Notes: generated by a model not told the origin, from the sequence alone. Positions 33,247-42,120 are shown, counted from the stretch's first letter. The stretch is 64,000 nucleotides of DNA from Paenibacillus zeirhizosphaerae (GCF_030705605.1 NZ_JAPCKK010000034.1:62001-126000); one strand, 5' to 3'. Numbers and translations are program-made.

Positions 33247-34302
33247 ATGGACCATGCTGTAATCGACCAAGACCTTGCAACGATTATCGGGAACGATTTG
33301 CCTTGGGGAACATTCTCCGGCCGCACGGTTCTCATTACAGGAGCCAGCGGCTTGATTCCTTCCTATATGGTGGATACGCTGATGTATCTGAATCAACAGC
33401 AGCTTCTCGATGAGCCTGTGCATATTCTGGCCCTGGTCAGGAATGAGAAGTATGCTCGGGAGCGGTTCTCAGCTTATCAGGATGACGCCCATCTGGAGCT
33501 GCTCGTTCAGGATGTATGCGAGCCTGTAGAAGGGATTGGAAATGTAGACTTTATTATTCACGCAGCCAGTCAAGCAAGCCCCAAGTATTACCGTGTTGAT
33601 CCGGTTGGCACTTTATCCGCCAATATTATGGGAACCGTAAATATGCTTGAGCTTGCCAAGGAGAAGAACTTGCAATCTTTTCTGTTCATAAGCTCCGGGG
33701 AGGTCTATGGCGAGGTTTCCGAGGCGTGTATTCCAACCAAGGAGAGCGATTACGGCTATTTGAACTCGATGAGCGTGCGGTCCTGTTATGCGGAGAGCAA
33801 GCGAATGGCCGAGACCATGTGCGTATGCTGGCATCAACAATATGGAGTTCCGGTTAAAGTGGCACGGCCTTATCATACTTACGGTCCGGGAATGAAGCTT
33901 GACGATGGAAGAGTGTTCGCCGATTTCGTCAGCAACATCGTGAGACGCAAGGATATCGTCATGACCAGCGAAGGCAAGCATGTCCGCTCCTTTTGTTACT
34001 TAACCGATGCAACGACAGGCTTTTTCACCGTTCTGCTGAAGGGAAGAAATGCGGAGGCTTATAATATCGGCAATCCCGACGCAGCAGTCAGCATCGCCGA
34101 GCTGGCCGAAACCTTGGTCAGCCTGTTCCCGGAGCATGGGTTAAAGGTAGTCAGAGCGGAACGTTCCGCCCACTATGTGCAGAGTACGATCGAGAAGAAT
34201 GTTCCGAGCATTGCCAAGGCTATGGAGCTCGGCTGGCGTCCATCGATTGGAATAGCCGAAGGATTTCAAAGAACGATCAGCAGTTACACCAATACGTTGT
34301 AG
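33247..34302 (+). CDS. NAD-dependent sugar epimerase/dehydratase
   Basis: 351-residue extended short-chain dehydrogenase. The Rossmann motif is VLITGASGLIPSYMV, the TGXXGXXG being replaced by TGASGLIPS. It also has DFIIHAASQASP, the catalytic SSGEVYG and YAESKRM (Tyr-x-x-x-Lys). Overall layout resembles UDP-glucuronate decarboxylases and dTDP-glucose dehydratases. Start ATG 33247 lies about 14 nt from AAGGAG, a long spacer, but no better in-frame start exists. It follows the carboligase by 36 bp and presumably acts on the same nucleotide sugar. Confidence 0.85.
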   Translation: MDHAVIDQDLATIIGNDLPWGTFSGRTVLITGASGLIPSYMVDTLMYLNQQQLLDEPVHILALVRNEKYARERFSAYQDDAHLELLVQDVCEPVEGIGNVDFIIHAASQASPKYYRVDPVGTLSANIMGTVNMLELAKEKNLQSFLFISSGEVYGEVSEACIPTKESDYGYLNSMSVRSCYAESKRMAETMCVCWHQQYGVPVKVARPYHTYGPGMKLDDGRVFADFVSNIVRRKDIVMTSEGKHVRSFCYLTDATTGFFTVLLKGRNAEAYNIGNPDAAVSIAELAETLVSLFPEHGLKVVRAERSAHYVQSTIEKNVPSIAKAMELGWRPSIGIAEGFQRTISSYTNTL

Positions 34303-34318
34303 AAGGGAAGGAATCGTA

Positions 34319-35236
34319 TTGACGACTCCATTGTTTTCCGAAAGAAATGAATTTATGAACGGAACCTTATCCAAGCCCGACTATATCACCACCATGCATG
34401 AAAAATATCATCAGCTCTTGTTCGCCTACAGCAGCTATTTGAAGGATACGGACATTGCGAAGATTGAAATTATGGATGGCAAGGTCGTCATGACAACGAG
34501 AGAGCATGGATTACGAATTCTATGCGATCCGAATGATCAGCGGACGTTCCCCATTGAAACTCTTAATTTTGGCGCCTATGAGCAAGATGAGCTGGATTGT
34601 ATATTTGACAAGCTTTCCACGAACTCCACCATCCTGGATATCGGGGCCAATTGCGGCTTCTATTCGCTTCAATTGGCAAAGCGGTATCCGGATAGCCAGG
34701 TATATGCTTTTGAACCGATCCCTGCGACGTTCAAATATCTGCAACAAAATCTGGCACTCAATAATATAACTAATGTTACGGCCTATAATGTCGGTCTTTC
34801 CAACCAGGAGGGCACATTCCCTGTTTATTTCTATAAGGGCGGTACAGGCAACAGCTCATTGGAGAATTTGTCCGATCGTGAAGAAATTGAGCTGGTGGAA
34901 TGCCAGTTTCGCCAGTTGAATTCCTATATAGACGAGATTCCCGGGCCGATTGATTTTATGAAATGCGATGTCGAGGGAGCCGAGCTTTGGGTCGTGGAGG
35001 GCGGATTGGAAGTCATCCAGCGGCACCAACCGATTCTGTTCCTGGAATTGCTGCGCAAGTGGGCCGCAAAGTTTAATTACCATCCCAATGATGTCCTGCA
35101 TATCCTTGAAGGCATTGGTTACCGGTGCTTTGTTTTTACGTCGGGGAGAATGGTTCCCATTGAAGAAATTAACGATCAAACGGTGGAAACCAATTTTATA
35201 TTTCTACACAATGAGAAGCACGCCTCACTGATATGA
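34319..35236 (+). CDS. FkbM-family methyltransferase
   Basis: 305 residues from a TTG start after AAGGGAAGGA. The SAM motif STILDIGANCGFYSLQLAKR is followed by VYAFEPIPATFKYLQQNLAL and the FkbM signature PIDFMKCDVEGAELWVVEGG. FkbM enzymes O-methylate sugars or polyketides. Sixteen bp separate it from the epimerase gene, and its stop overlaps the start of a tiny ORF at 35233. It would add an O-methyl group to the sugar made by this cluster. Confidence 0.88.
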   Translation: MTTPLFSERNEFMNGTLSKPDYITTMHEKYHQLLFAYSSYLKDTDIAKIEIMDGKVVMTTREHGLRILCDPNDQRTFPIETLNFGAYEQDELDCIFDKLSTNSTILDIGANCGFYSLQLAKRYPDSQVYAFEPIPATFKYLQQNLALNNITNVTAYNVGLSNQEGTFPVYFYKGGTGNSSLENLSDREEIELVECQFRQLNSYIDEIPGPIDFMKCDVEGAELWVVEGGLEVIQRHQPILFLELLRKWAAKFNYHPNDVLHILEGIGYRCFVFTSGRMVPIEEINDQTVETNFIFLHNEKHASLI

Positions 35237-35328
35237 ATGCAATGACGGATGCAGTCAGGAAGTTGGCCGTTTGGCGGAAAGCTGTGTCCGACACGATGGT
35301 TCGTTTCAAAGCGATCATAAGTGATTAA
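35233..35328 (+). CDS. Tiny coupled ORF, possible gene remnant
   Basis: 31 codons; ATG 35233 overlaps the FkbM stop (ATGA), and the peptide (MNAMTDAVRKLAVWRKAVSD, then TMVRFKAIISD) is helical and basic. It has no recognisable domain. Coupled start, short length and the truncated carboligase start immediately downstream suggest the front end of a deleted gene instead of a genuine peptide. Confidence 0.3.
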   Translation: MNAMTDAVRKLAVWRKAVSDTMVRFKAIISD

Positions 35329-35342
35329 GGGGTTGCATGGCT

Positions 35343-35435
35343 ATGAAGATAAGGGTTGCCGAATACATTGCCCATGATTTTGAAGATTCGGGATTAAAGT
35401 ATGTGTTGATGCCATCTGGCGGGGGCCGGGCATGA
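35343..35435 (+). pseudogene. N-terminal remnant of a third TPP carboligase
   Basis: 30 codons from ATG 35343 after AAGGGG. The product starts MKIRVAEYIAHDFEDSGLKY and continues VLMPSGG, which aligns with the first 28 residues of carboligases, such as MRVADYITHSLYKAGGETVF with LVTGG at 31447. It then stops at TGA 35433-35435, overlapping the ATG of the acetaldehyde dehydrogenase gene. The rest of the gene is gone. What remains works as a translation-coupling leader. Confidence 0.6.
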
Positions 35436-36325
35436 TGGCTCATAAGAAGCTGAAGGTGGCCATCATCGGGAGCGGAAATATAGGAACGGACCTGCTGGTT
35501 AAGATCATGCGCTCCGAATTGCTGGAATGCGTATTATTCGCAGGAAGAAACAATCAATCACCCGGCATGCAAAAAGCGAAAGACCTACAGGTGCATACAT
35601 CGGATCGCAGCATCGATGCCTTGATTGATGAAGCGGATCGTTACGAGCTTGTCTTCGATGCCACATCGGCTCAGGATCATCAGCTTCATGCCGCGATCCT
35701 CAAGCAATTGAATAAGGTTGTCATTGACATGACACCCTCGAATATCGGGGGAATGTGCGTTCCTGCCGTCAATATGGATCAATGTCTCACACAGCAGAAT
35801 GTGAACATGGTCACCTGCGGAGGGCAAGCCTCGATTCCGATCGCCTATGCGATCGGTCAAACCCAGCCGGACGTCGAGTACATTGAGGTGGTCTCCAGCA
35901 TATCGTCCAAAAGCGCAGGTCCCGCGACCCGCAACAACCTGGATGAGTATATCGAGACGACCGAGATGGGAATCGCCCAATTCTCAGGCTGCGGCAGGAC
36001 CAAGGCGATCCTGAATTTAAATCCCGCCTATCCCTGCATCGATATGCAGACGACGGTCTTCGCCTTGGTGCCGAATCCCGATATGGAAAGTCTGACGCTC
36101 CGCACGACTGAAATGGTGAGGACGTTGCAGCAATATGTGCCGGGCTATCAATTGATTGTTCCCCCCACGCTTGAGAACGGAAGAATTGTCATCATGGTCA
36201 AGGTGGAAGGATTGGGGGATTATCTTCCCCCCTATGCCGGAAATCTGGATATAATTAATTGTGCCGCGATTGCCATGGCTGAAGAATATGCCAAAAAACA
36301 TGAAAAGACTCTTGGAATAAGATGA
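35435..36325 (+). CDS. mhpF: Acetaldehyde dehydrogenase (acetylating)
   Basis: About 296 residues; ATG 35435 or 35432 (ATGATG), overlapping the stop of the carboligase remnant. The Rossmann N-terminus is LKVAIIGSGNIGTDLLVKIM, FVFDATSA-like ELVFDATSAQDH follows, and the catalytic Cys is in VNMVTCGGQASIPIAYA. The DmpF/BphJ/MhpF family oxidises acetaldehyde to acetyl-CoA with NAD and CoA, normally in complex with the aldolase, whose gene lies 4.2 kb away on the other strand of the cluster. In reverse it could supply acetaldehyde to the aldolase. Followed by a strong bidirectional terminator. Confidence 0.92.
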   Translation: MAHKKLKVAIIGSGNIGTDLLVKIMRSELLECVLFAGRNNQSPGMQKAKDLQVHTSDRSIDALIDEADRYELVFDATSAQDHQLHAAILKQLNKVVIDMTPSNIGGMCVPAVNMDQCLTQQNVNMVTCGGQASIPIAYAIGQTQPDVEYIEVVSSISSKSAGPATRNNLDEYIETTEMGIAQFSGCGRTKAILNLNPAYPCIDMQTTVFALVPNPDMESLTLRTTEMVRTLQQYVPGYQLIVPPTLENGRIVIMVKVEGLGDYLPPYAGNLDIINCAAIAMAEEYAKKHEKTLGIR

Positions 36326-36367
36326 GCGCCGCTGGAGCGGCAACGGCGAAAGCAGCGCATTGAACAT

Positions 36368-36404
36368 AACGAAGGCTGTCGAGAAATGCTCGACAGCCTT
36401 CGTT
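36368..36404. terminator. Bidirectional terminator
   Basis: AACGAAGGCTGTCGAG (36368-36383) and CTCGACAGCCTTCGTT (36389-36404) form a perfect 16-bp stem with a 5-base loop between convergent genes. Confidence 0.85.
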
Positions 36405-36412
36405 GTCTCTCC

Positions 36413-37117
36413 TTATGCCTTGGTCAGCACAAGCTCAAGCTGAACACGAATGTCATTCTCCGTTTCCAGTACAACCGAGTGCGGATTGGTCAGCCCGAAG
36501 TCCGCGAAGGTCACCGTCGTTGTGCCGGACAACAGCAACTGACCACCGCTGTAGACAACTTCGGAATCGAACGTAACCTCTTTCTCAATCCCTCTTACCG
36601 TCATCGTTCCGGTCATTTGAACCGGCACCTTCTCTCCCTCGGTCCACTCTGTCGGCAACGAGGTGAAGGACTTCGCTTCAAACTGGGCTTCCGGGTAGGT
36701 GGCCACATCCAAGAAATCAGCCGTCTGCAGATGCTCGTCCCGCTGTGCGTTTCCAGAGTCCAGCTCGGCCATCTGTACCGTTCCTTGTCCTGACATCGCT
36801 GTCGGGTCATTCAGGTCCACCGTCCAGCTTCCAGCCACCGACTTATCCACGAAGTTCACCGTTTCCCGTGAAGTCGTGATCGACCAATATATATTGGACG
36901 TATCCGCAATCGTCCATTCTCCGTTCACCGCATCCGCGCTTACGGCTGTCCCTGCTTGTTCTGTTGAGCCTGCTGCCGTGCCGGAAGTGACCGATTCAAT
37001 TTCTACATTGTTACCGAGATAGCTATTCATATATTGGTTACCCAATATCCCCCCACCAATGAGGACAACCACGACTCCGCCAATGATCCAATATCCTTTT
37101 TTCTTCAATATTTCCAC
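36413..37117 (-). CDS. Membrane-anchored YceI-family lipid-binding protein
   Basis: 234 residues: an N-terminal anchor (KKGYWIIGGVVVVLIGGGIL), a low-complexity linker rich in Ser/Thr/Ala, then a YceI beta-barrel (NGEWTIADTSNIYWSITT, then GQGTVQMAELDSGNAQRDEH, LQTADFLDVATYPEAQFEAK and FADFGLTNPHSVVL). YceI proteins bind isoprenoids or amide-like lipids outside the cytoplasm and are often stress-induced. It is divergent from a two-component system gene 141 bp away, which may control it. Confidence 0.88.
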   Translation of the reverse strand: MEILKKKGYWIIGGVVVVLIGGGILGNQYMNSYLGNNVEIESVTSGTAAGSTEQAGTAVSADAVNGEWTIADTSNIYWSITTSRETVNFVDKSVAGSWTVDLNDPTAMSGQGTVQMAELDSGNAQRDEHLQTADFLDVATYPEAQFEAKSFTSLPTEWTEGEKVPVQMTGTMTVRGIEKEVTFDSEVVYSGGQLLLSGTTTVTFADFGLTNPHSVVLETENDIRVQLELVLTKA

Positions 37118-37258
37118 TCCCTATCCAATCTGTATAAATGATATCCTAACATGTCAATATGTCGGCCAAATGTCGAAGCCTTGAATCAACTTTGTGTATA
37201 ATAGACCCTAACCACTGGATATATAAAGAACAGATTACCGACAAAAGGAGTTTATCGC

Positions 37259-37942
37259 TTGAAAACGATTCTAATCGTAGAAGATGAGCCGGCCATCTCC
37301 CGGGTACTTGCCGCTTATTTGGTGAAAGCAGGCTTCCGGGCCGTCCAAGCTGCCGAAGGCAGGCAGGCGCTTGAGCTGTTCGAGCAGGAGACACCTGCGC
37401 TCGTGCTGCTGGATATCATGCTGCCACAGCTTAATGGCTGGACCGTGTTAAAGCGGATACGCGAGCAGAGCAACTGTCCTGTCATTATGCTGACCGCGCG
37501 TGACGGGATCGACGATAAGCTGGCCGGACTCAATGGCGGAGCCGATGATTACATGTCCAAGCCCTTTATTCCGGAGGAGGTTGTCGCGCGGGTCCATGCC
37601 GTATTGCGGCGGCCTTCCCAATGGCACGATGAACGGCGGAGACATCATTTTGGCAGTCTGTCCATCGACTTTCTGACCCAGCGCGTCCTCTTGAACGGAG
37701 CCCTCGTCGAGCTTCCGCCGCGTGAAATGTCCATGCTGATGTTCCTCGCGCAGCATCCGAACCTGATCTTTACCCGTGAGCAGCTTATTGAACAAATATG
37801 GGGTGTGGATTACGAAGGCAGCGACCGGGCCGTGGACCTGTCCATTCGGCGGCTGCGTATGGCGCTGGAGCAGTGGCCTCCGGCGGAAGGGGAAATTAGA
37901 ACGCTGAGGGGAACGGGGTATCAATTTTGGATCGCAAACTGA
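37259..37942 (+). CDS. OmpR-family response regulator
   Basis: 227 residues from TTG 37259 after AAAGGAG. The receiver has IVEDEP, phosphoacceptor Asp52 in LVLLDIMLP, Thr in IMLTARDG and Lys in YMSKPFIP; the C-terminal winged helix reads LPPREMSMLMFLAQHPNLIF, then VDLSIRRLRMALEQ. Its 3' end overlaps the kinase gene. The regulon is not visible, but the divergent yceI-like gene is a plausible target. Confidence 0.92.
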   Translation: MKTILIVEDEPAISRVLAAYLVKAGFRAVQAAEGRQALELFEQETPALVLLDIMLPQLNGWTVLKRIREQSNCPVIMLTARDGIDDKLAGLNGGADDYMSKPFIPEEVVARVHAVLRRPSQWHDERRRHHFGSLSIDFLTQRVLLNGALVELPPREMSMLMFLAQHPNLIFTREQLIEQIWGVDYEGSDRAVDLSIRRLRMALEQWPPAEGEIRTLRGTGYQFWIAN

Positions 37943-39339
37943 CATCAATTCTAACGTACTGGACCATACGTTATTTCAGCGTGCTGTTCGTCGGGCTGCT
38001 GCTGATTGCGGTGATCTCCATCTACTCATTGCAGGAGGAGTCCAGGGACAGCCAGCTCCAGACGGCCAGATTGCTCGCTGAAGAAATCGCCGACCACCTG
38101 GCCAATAAAGAAAAAACGGGTGAGCCTGTTGAAACCCTCGATTCGCTGATTGAAGACCGGAAGCAGTTCATCAAACACGGCTCCGATATCTGCGTCATTG
38201 TTACGGGTCAGAACGGCAAGCTCCTGTTTTCCAATCCTAAAATTTCAGAAGAACAGGCACACCGGCGGCTAGACCAGGAGAAGAAAAATAACGCTCCAGC
38301 GCTTGAACGGGTTACCGCCCCTATCCTTTATAACGGCTCCACCCTCGGCGAGGTGACGCTGCTGCAGCCTAATAAATCCCTGTTCCAATCGGCCGATGAG
38401 ATCGGCATGCTTGTGATCGCATTCGCCTCCTTCTCTACCTTGGGCTGGCTGACAATTTATTTGTTATCCCGCAAAATGTCCATGCCGATCCGCAATGTAG
38501 CACAAGCCGCCGAACGAATCAGCCACGGCGACTACAACGTCCAGTTGGCTAACGGGGTCAAAGAAAGGGAACTGAACGAGCTGGTCGCTTCCTTTGGCGA
38601 CATGGCCAAACGATTGCAGCAGCTTGAGCACTCCCGTGAGTTTATGCTTGCCGGATTGACCCATGAACTGAAGACACCCGTGACCTCGGTCAAAGGTCTG
38701 GTCTATGCTGTGCGGGAAGGTGTGGTAACGGGGCAGGAGGCCGAGGAATTTCTGGACATCGCCCTCCAGGAAACGAACAGACTGCAGCGGATGATTGCGG
38801 ATCTGCTGGATTATAACGCGCTGACCGCAGGGGTCATCCATATGAGCCGTGAAACGGTGGAGGCTGGACCATTGCTTGGAGAAATCGTCCATCAGTGGTC
38901 GCTGCTGCAGCCCGAGAAGCTGGCGCAGCCGGAGCTGAGCCTGCCTGTTCAGCCTATATGGGTTGAGGGCGACGCGCTCCGCATTCAGCAGATTATTACG
39001 AATCTGCTGAACAACAGCGCACAGGCAAGCCAGGCAAGACGAAATATCCGCATTCAGGTCTCCTTGCAGCGTCGTGAGGACGGTTGGGCAGAAATCAGGG
39101 TAACCGATAACGGCATCGGCATTACGCCGGAGGAGCGGGAGCTTGTATTTCAGCGCTTCTACCGGGGCGAGGACAAGAAGCAGACCATCCGGGGCCTCGG
39201 TCTCGGACTGACCTTCAGCAAGCTACTGGCCAACGGGATGGATGGGGATTTGGAGCTGCTGGACAGCTCCCCTGAAGGCAGCACCTTCGCGCTACGGCTG
39301 CGGCTGGTGGATGACCATTCCGCAGCTACGCTAGTTTAA
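37927..39339 (+). CDS. Sensor histidine kinase (BaeS-like)
   Basis: 470 residues; TTG 37927 inside the end of the regulator gene. Two spans (YFSVLFVGLLLIAVISIYSL and IGMLVIAFASFSTLGWLTIY) flank an extracellular sensor of about 120 residues; then HAMP, the H-box LAGLTHELKTPVTSVKGL (His246), N box LLNNSAQASQARR, and G boxes TDNGIGITPEE and GLGLGLTFSKLL. All catalytic boxes look intact. It phosphorylates the preceding response regulator. The stimulus is unknown; BaeS-like sensors often answer envelope stress. Confidence 0.92.
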   Translation: MDRKLTSILTYWTIRYFSVLFVGLLLIAVISIYSLQEESRDSQLQTARLLAEEIADHLANKEKTGEPVETLDSLIEDRKQFIKHGSDICVIVTGQNGKLLFSNPKISEEQAHRRLDQEKKNNAPALERVTAPILYNGSTLGEVTLLQPNKSLFQSADEIGMLVIAFASFSTLGWLTIYLLSRKMSMPIRNVAQAAERISHGDYNVQLANGVKERELNELVASFGDMAKRLQQLEHSREFMLAGLTHELKTPVTSVKGLVYAVREGVVTGQEAEEFLDIALQETNRLQRMIADLLDYNALTAGVIHMSRETVEAGPLLGEIVHQWSLLQPEKLAQPELSLPVQPIWVEGDALRIQQIITNLLNNSAQASQARRNIRIQVSLQRREDGWAEIRVTDNGIGITPEERELVFQRFYRGEDKKQTIRGLGLGLTFSKLLANGMDGDLELLDSSPEGSTFALRLRLVDDHSAATLV

Positions 39340-39379
39340 CCGCGACACAACAAGCGGACCCATACATTCACAACCTTAC

Positions 39380-39417
39380 AAAGAAGTATGACAGACTGTT
39401 GTCATACTTCTTTGTTT
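39380..39417 (+). terminator. Terminator after the kinase gene
   Basis: AAGAAGTATGAC (39381-39392) and GTCATACTTCTT (39401-39412) form a 12-bp stem followed by TGTTTATC; the A-run at the left also allows the reverse direction. Confidence 0.8.
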
Positions 39418-39473
39418 ATCATAACAACAGATGCCAGAACAAATTCATGGCAAGTCAAAAGGAGACGATACGA

Positions 39474-40004
39474 ATGACAAATCATCCAATAGAAATGTTT
39501 AAATACCACACATGGGCCAATCAAACGATCCTGGGGAGAATTAAGGAGCTCCCGTCCTCTGTGCTGAGCCAAGAAGTGAACAGCTCGTTTCCCACCATCG
39601 CCCACGCCCTTAGTCATATCTATGCGGTGGATAAGATGTGGTATCTGGTTGTAACCGGCACAGGTATGCCCGAGGCGCTGCAAGTAACCCAACAGCTAAA
39701 TGGGAGCATCCTGCATTCTGTGGAGGAATACGCCCACTCCTTTGATGAGTTAGCTGGACAATACAGAGAATGGTTCCGAAGCCAGACCGATTTGGAGCAA
39801 ACTATTCTGCTCGACAATCCATACGCCGGAATCCGCCACACACGCTTATCGGAAATTGTGCTGCATCTGGTTAATCACGGGACCTATCACAGGGGCAATG
39901 TTTCTACCATGCTGCGTCAATTGGGCCACGCTTCTACCATGAACGACTATGCACTTTTTTGGTATCAGGCACCTCGACAGGATGAAATGACGTCGGAGGT
40001 TTGA
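39474..40004 (+). CDS. DinB/YfiT-family metal-binding protein
   Basis: 176 residues from ATG 39474, 8 nt after AAGGAG. It is a four-helix bundle with the DinB metal triad: His in FPTIAHALSHIYAVDKMW and two His in LHLVNHGTYHRGNV. The N-terminus FKYHTWANQTILGRI is typical. Family members include thiol S-transferases that use bacillithiol and DNA-damage-induced proteins of unknown activity. It is a single gene between terminators. Confidence 0.88.
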   Translation: MTNHPIEMFKYHTWANQTILGRIKELPSSVLSQEVNSSFPTIAHALSHIYAVDKMWYLVVTGTGMPEALQVTQQLNGSILHSVEEYAHSFDELAGQYREWFRSQTDLEQTILLDNPYAGIRHTRLSEIVLHLVNHGTYHRGNVSTMLRQLGHASTMNDYALFWYQAPRQDEMTSEV

Positions 40005-40060
40005 ATTAAACTACGACAGGTGGGTGTTCCCAAAGGCTCTTGACCGGGGGGCACTCTTTT

Positions 40061-40177
40061 CGTGCGTGGGTGAGACGCTCCGAGAACGAAGCATTCCTGC
40101 AATCACTGTTGACCCTTCGGGCCAAAGGTGAACGCTCCGCTTTTCCGGAATTGCTTCGTTCTCTCCGCTGCCACGTG
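40061..40177. repeat. Dispersed inverted-repeat element, copy 2
   Basis: The left arm (CGTGGGTGAGACGCTCCGAG, then AACGAAGCATTCC) pairs imperfectly with the right arm (GGAATTGCTTCGTTCTCTCC, then GCTGCCACG), giving a long hairpin of about 115 bp with CTTCGGGCCAAAGG in the middle. The left half recurs at 28143-28210. No ORF is evident. It may be a MITE- or REP-like element, or a structured RNA. Confidence 0.6.
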
Positions 40178-40237
40178 CATACCCAACTTAAAAATAACAA
40201 CCGGAAACCGCCAATCTTCTGGATTAACAAAATTGAA

Positions 40238-40285
40238 AAGGGGGCTGCCCTAAGCCATTTTCATGACATTTGGGACAACCCCCTT
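40238..40285 (-). terminator. Terminator of the kimA gene
   Basis: AAGGGGGCTGCCC (40238-40250) pairs with GGGACAACCCCCTT (40272-40285). On the minus strand it is followed by TTCAATTTTG. Confidence 0.7.
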
Positions 40286-40293
40286 GCTGAGAA

Positions 40294-42120
40294 TTACTTT
40301 TGTAAATGATAAGGCACGGTAGTCACAATGACATTTCTGCGGTAGAGCAGGTGAGCCCGAATCAGTAAACTGGATTGGTTATGCAAAATGTTGTGCCAGC
40401 CTTTTTTGGGGATAAACTGCGGGATAATCACCGTGACCTGATAGTTGGATTCACTGGCCTTGCGCTGCACGGTATCGATAAATTTAGTCAATGGATGAAT
40501 GATGCTCCGATAAGGAGAATACAACGTCACCAGCCGGACATCAGGCTGCCAGGCCTCCCACTTTTTCTCAAAGGCGACTTCATCTCCCCGCTCGAACGGG
40601 ACATAGACAGCAATGATCTGGTGTGGTGACAGCGACTTGGCATAGTTCAACGAATTCTCGACGACATGGGTAATACCTGCAACCGGCAGCACAACAACAT
40701 TACCATCGATAGGAACAGCGGGCTCGCATGTCGAGAGTCTGAGCTGATCCGCAACAGCGTCGTAATGCTTCCGGATCCGGTAAAAGAGCAAAATGATGAG
40801 CGGCAAGAAGATCAGGACAGACCACACCTGGCTAAACTTTGTTAAAAAGAACATGATCACCACAACAAAGCTGATCAAAGCTCCGGTTGTATTAATGATG
40901 AATTTGAGCCCCCACCCCTCTGGCCGCTCACGAAGCCACTTCAACATCATCCCGGTCTGTGACAGGGTAAACGGGATAAATACACCCACCGCATAAAGCG
41001 GGATCAGATGCTCTGTCTGCCCTTTAAAGACCATGATTAGTATAATGGACAGCAAGCCCAGGATGATAATACCGTTGGAGTAGCCCAAACGGTCTCCTCG
41101 TACTGTAAACATCCGGGGAATGAATTTGTCCTTGGCCAGGTTGACCGCCAGCAGAGGAAAGGCCGAATACCCCGTATTTGCTGCCAGGATCAGAATGAGT
41201 GCTGTGGTCCCCTGGATAAAGAAATACACAACATTTCGTCCGAAGGTCTGCTCGGCGATTTGGGATATGACCGTTACCTCTTCCTGAGGGCTTACTCCAT
41301 AATAATAGGCCAGCAATACAATCCCTGAAAAAAGCAGGGCAAGCAAAATTCCCATAGCTATTAGCGTTTTTGACGCATTGTTCGGGGCCGGGTCCTTAAA
41401 GTTCGGAATCGCATTGGAGATGGCCTCAACCCCGGTAAGCGCAGAGCTTCCTGAGGAAAAGGCGCGCAGCAGAAGGAACAAGCTCACTCCCGCCACCGGA
41501 GTACCGATGGACGTGTGCAGTTCGGGAGAAACTTGACCTGTCACAATACGATATAGGCCGACACCAATCAGGATAAAAAGAGCCAGCACGAACAAATACA
41601 CAGGGTATGCCAGCACGGAGGCTGATTCTGTGACCCCCCTTAAATTCAGCAGCGTGATCAACAGCACAAATACGGCCGCAATCAACACATTATAGCTATG
41701 CAGGCCGGGAAAAGCAGACGTGATGGCGTCCGTACCGGCAGACACACTTACCGCCACCGTCAGGATATAGTCCACCAACAGCGAGCCTCCTGCAATCAGG
41801 CCAGGATACTTGCCCAAGTTTTCTTTGGAGACGACATAAGCTCCGCCGCCGTGAGGATAAGCAAAAATAATTTGCCGGTAGGACAATATTAGTGCAGCCA
41901 ACAAAATTAACACACCAACGGCGATGGGGATCGAATACCAGAAGGCGGCCGTGCCGATGGTGATCAGCACCAGTAATATTTGCTCAGGACCGTAAGCCAC
42001 CGACGAAAGAGCATCCGAAGAGAGAATCGCGAGTGCTTTCTTCTTGTTTAGCTTCTGTTCGCCGGCTTCGTGTGATTTTAGAGGCCTCCCGATTAAAAAT
42101 CGTTTCAAATAATATAGCAT
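40294..42120 (-). CDS. kimA: High-affinity potassium importer KimA
   Basis: 608 residues, one more than B. subtilis KimA (YdaO), with nearly collinear segments as remembered: RFLIGRPLKSHEAGEQKL, ALAILSSDALSSVAYGPEQI, YPHGGGAYVVSKENLGKYPG, GSSALTGVEAISNAIPNFKD and FIPFTLSQTGMMLKW. Twelve APC-superfamily spans (about 30-450) are followed by a 150-residue cytosolic universal-stress-like domain (VVVLPVAGITHVVENSLNYA) where c-di-AMP inhibits the B. subtilis protein. It takes up potassium with protons. In B. subtilis the gene sits behind a c-di-AMP riboswitch; none was recognised here. Confidence 0.93.
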   Translation of the reverse strand: MLYYLKRFLIGRPLKSHEAGEQKLNKKKALAILSSDALSSVAYGPEQILLVLITIGTAAFWYSIPIAVGVLILLAALILSYRQIIFAYPHGGGAYVVSKENLGKYPGLIAGGSLLVDYILTVAVSVSAGTDAITSAFPGLHSYNVLIAAVFVLLITLLNLRGVTESASVLAYPVYLFVLALFILIGVGLYRIVTGQVSPELHTSIGTPVAGVSLFLLLRAFSSGSSALTGVEAISNAIPNFKDPAPNNASKTLIAMGILLALLFSGIVLLAYYYGVSPQEEVTVISQIAEQTFGRNVVYFFIQGTTALILILAANTGYSAFPLLAVNLAKDKFIPRMFTVRGDRLGYSNGIIILGLLSIILIMVFKGQTEHLIPLYAVGVFIPFTLSQTGMMLKWLRERPEGWGLKFIINTTGALISFVVVIMFFLTKFSQVWSVLIFLPLIILLFYRIRKHYDAVADQLRLSTCEPAVPIDGNVVVLPVAGITHVVENSLNYAKSLSPHQIIAVYVPFERGDEVAFEKKWEAWQPDVRLVTLYSPYRSIIHPLTKFIDTVQRKASESNYQVTVIIPQFIPKKGWHNILHNQSSLLIRAHLLYRRNVIVTTVPYHLQK

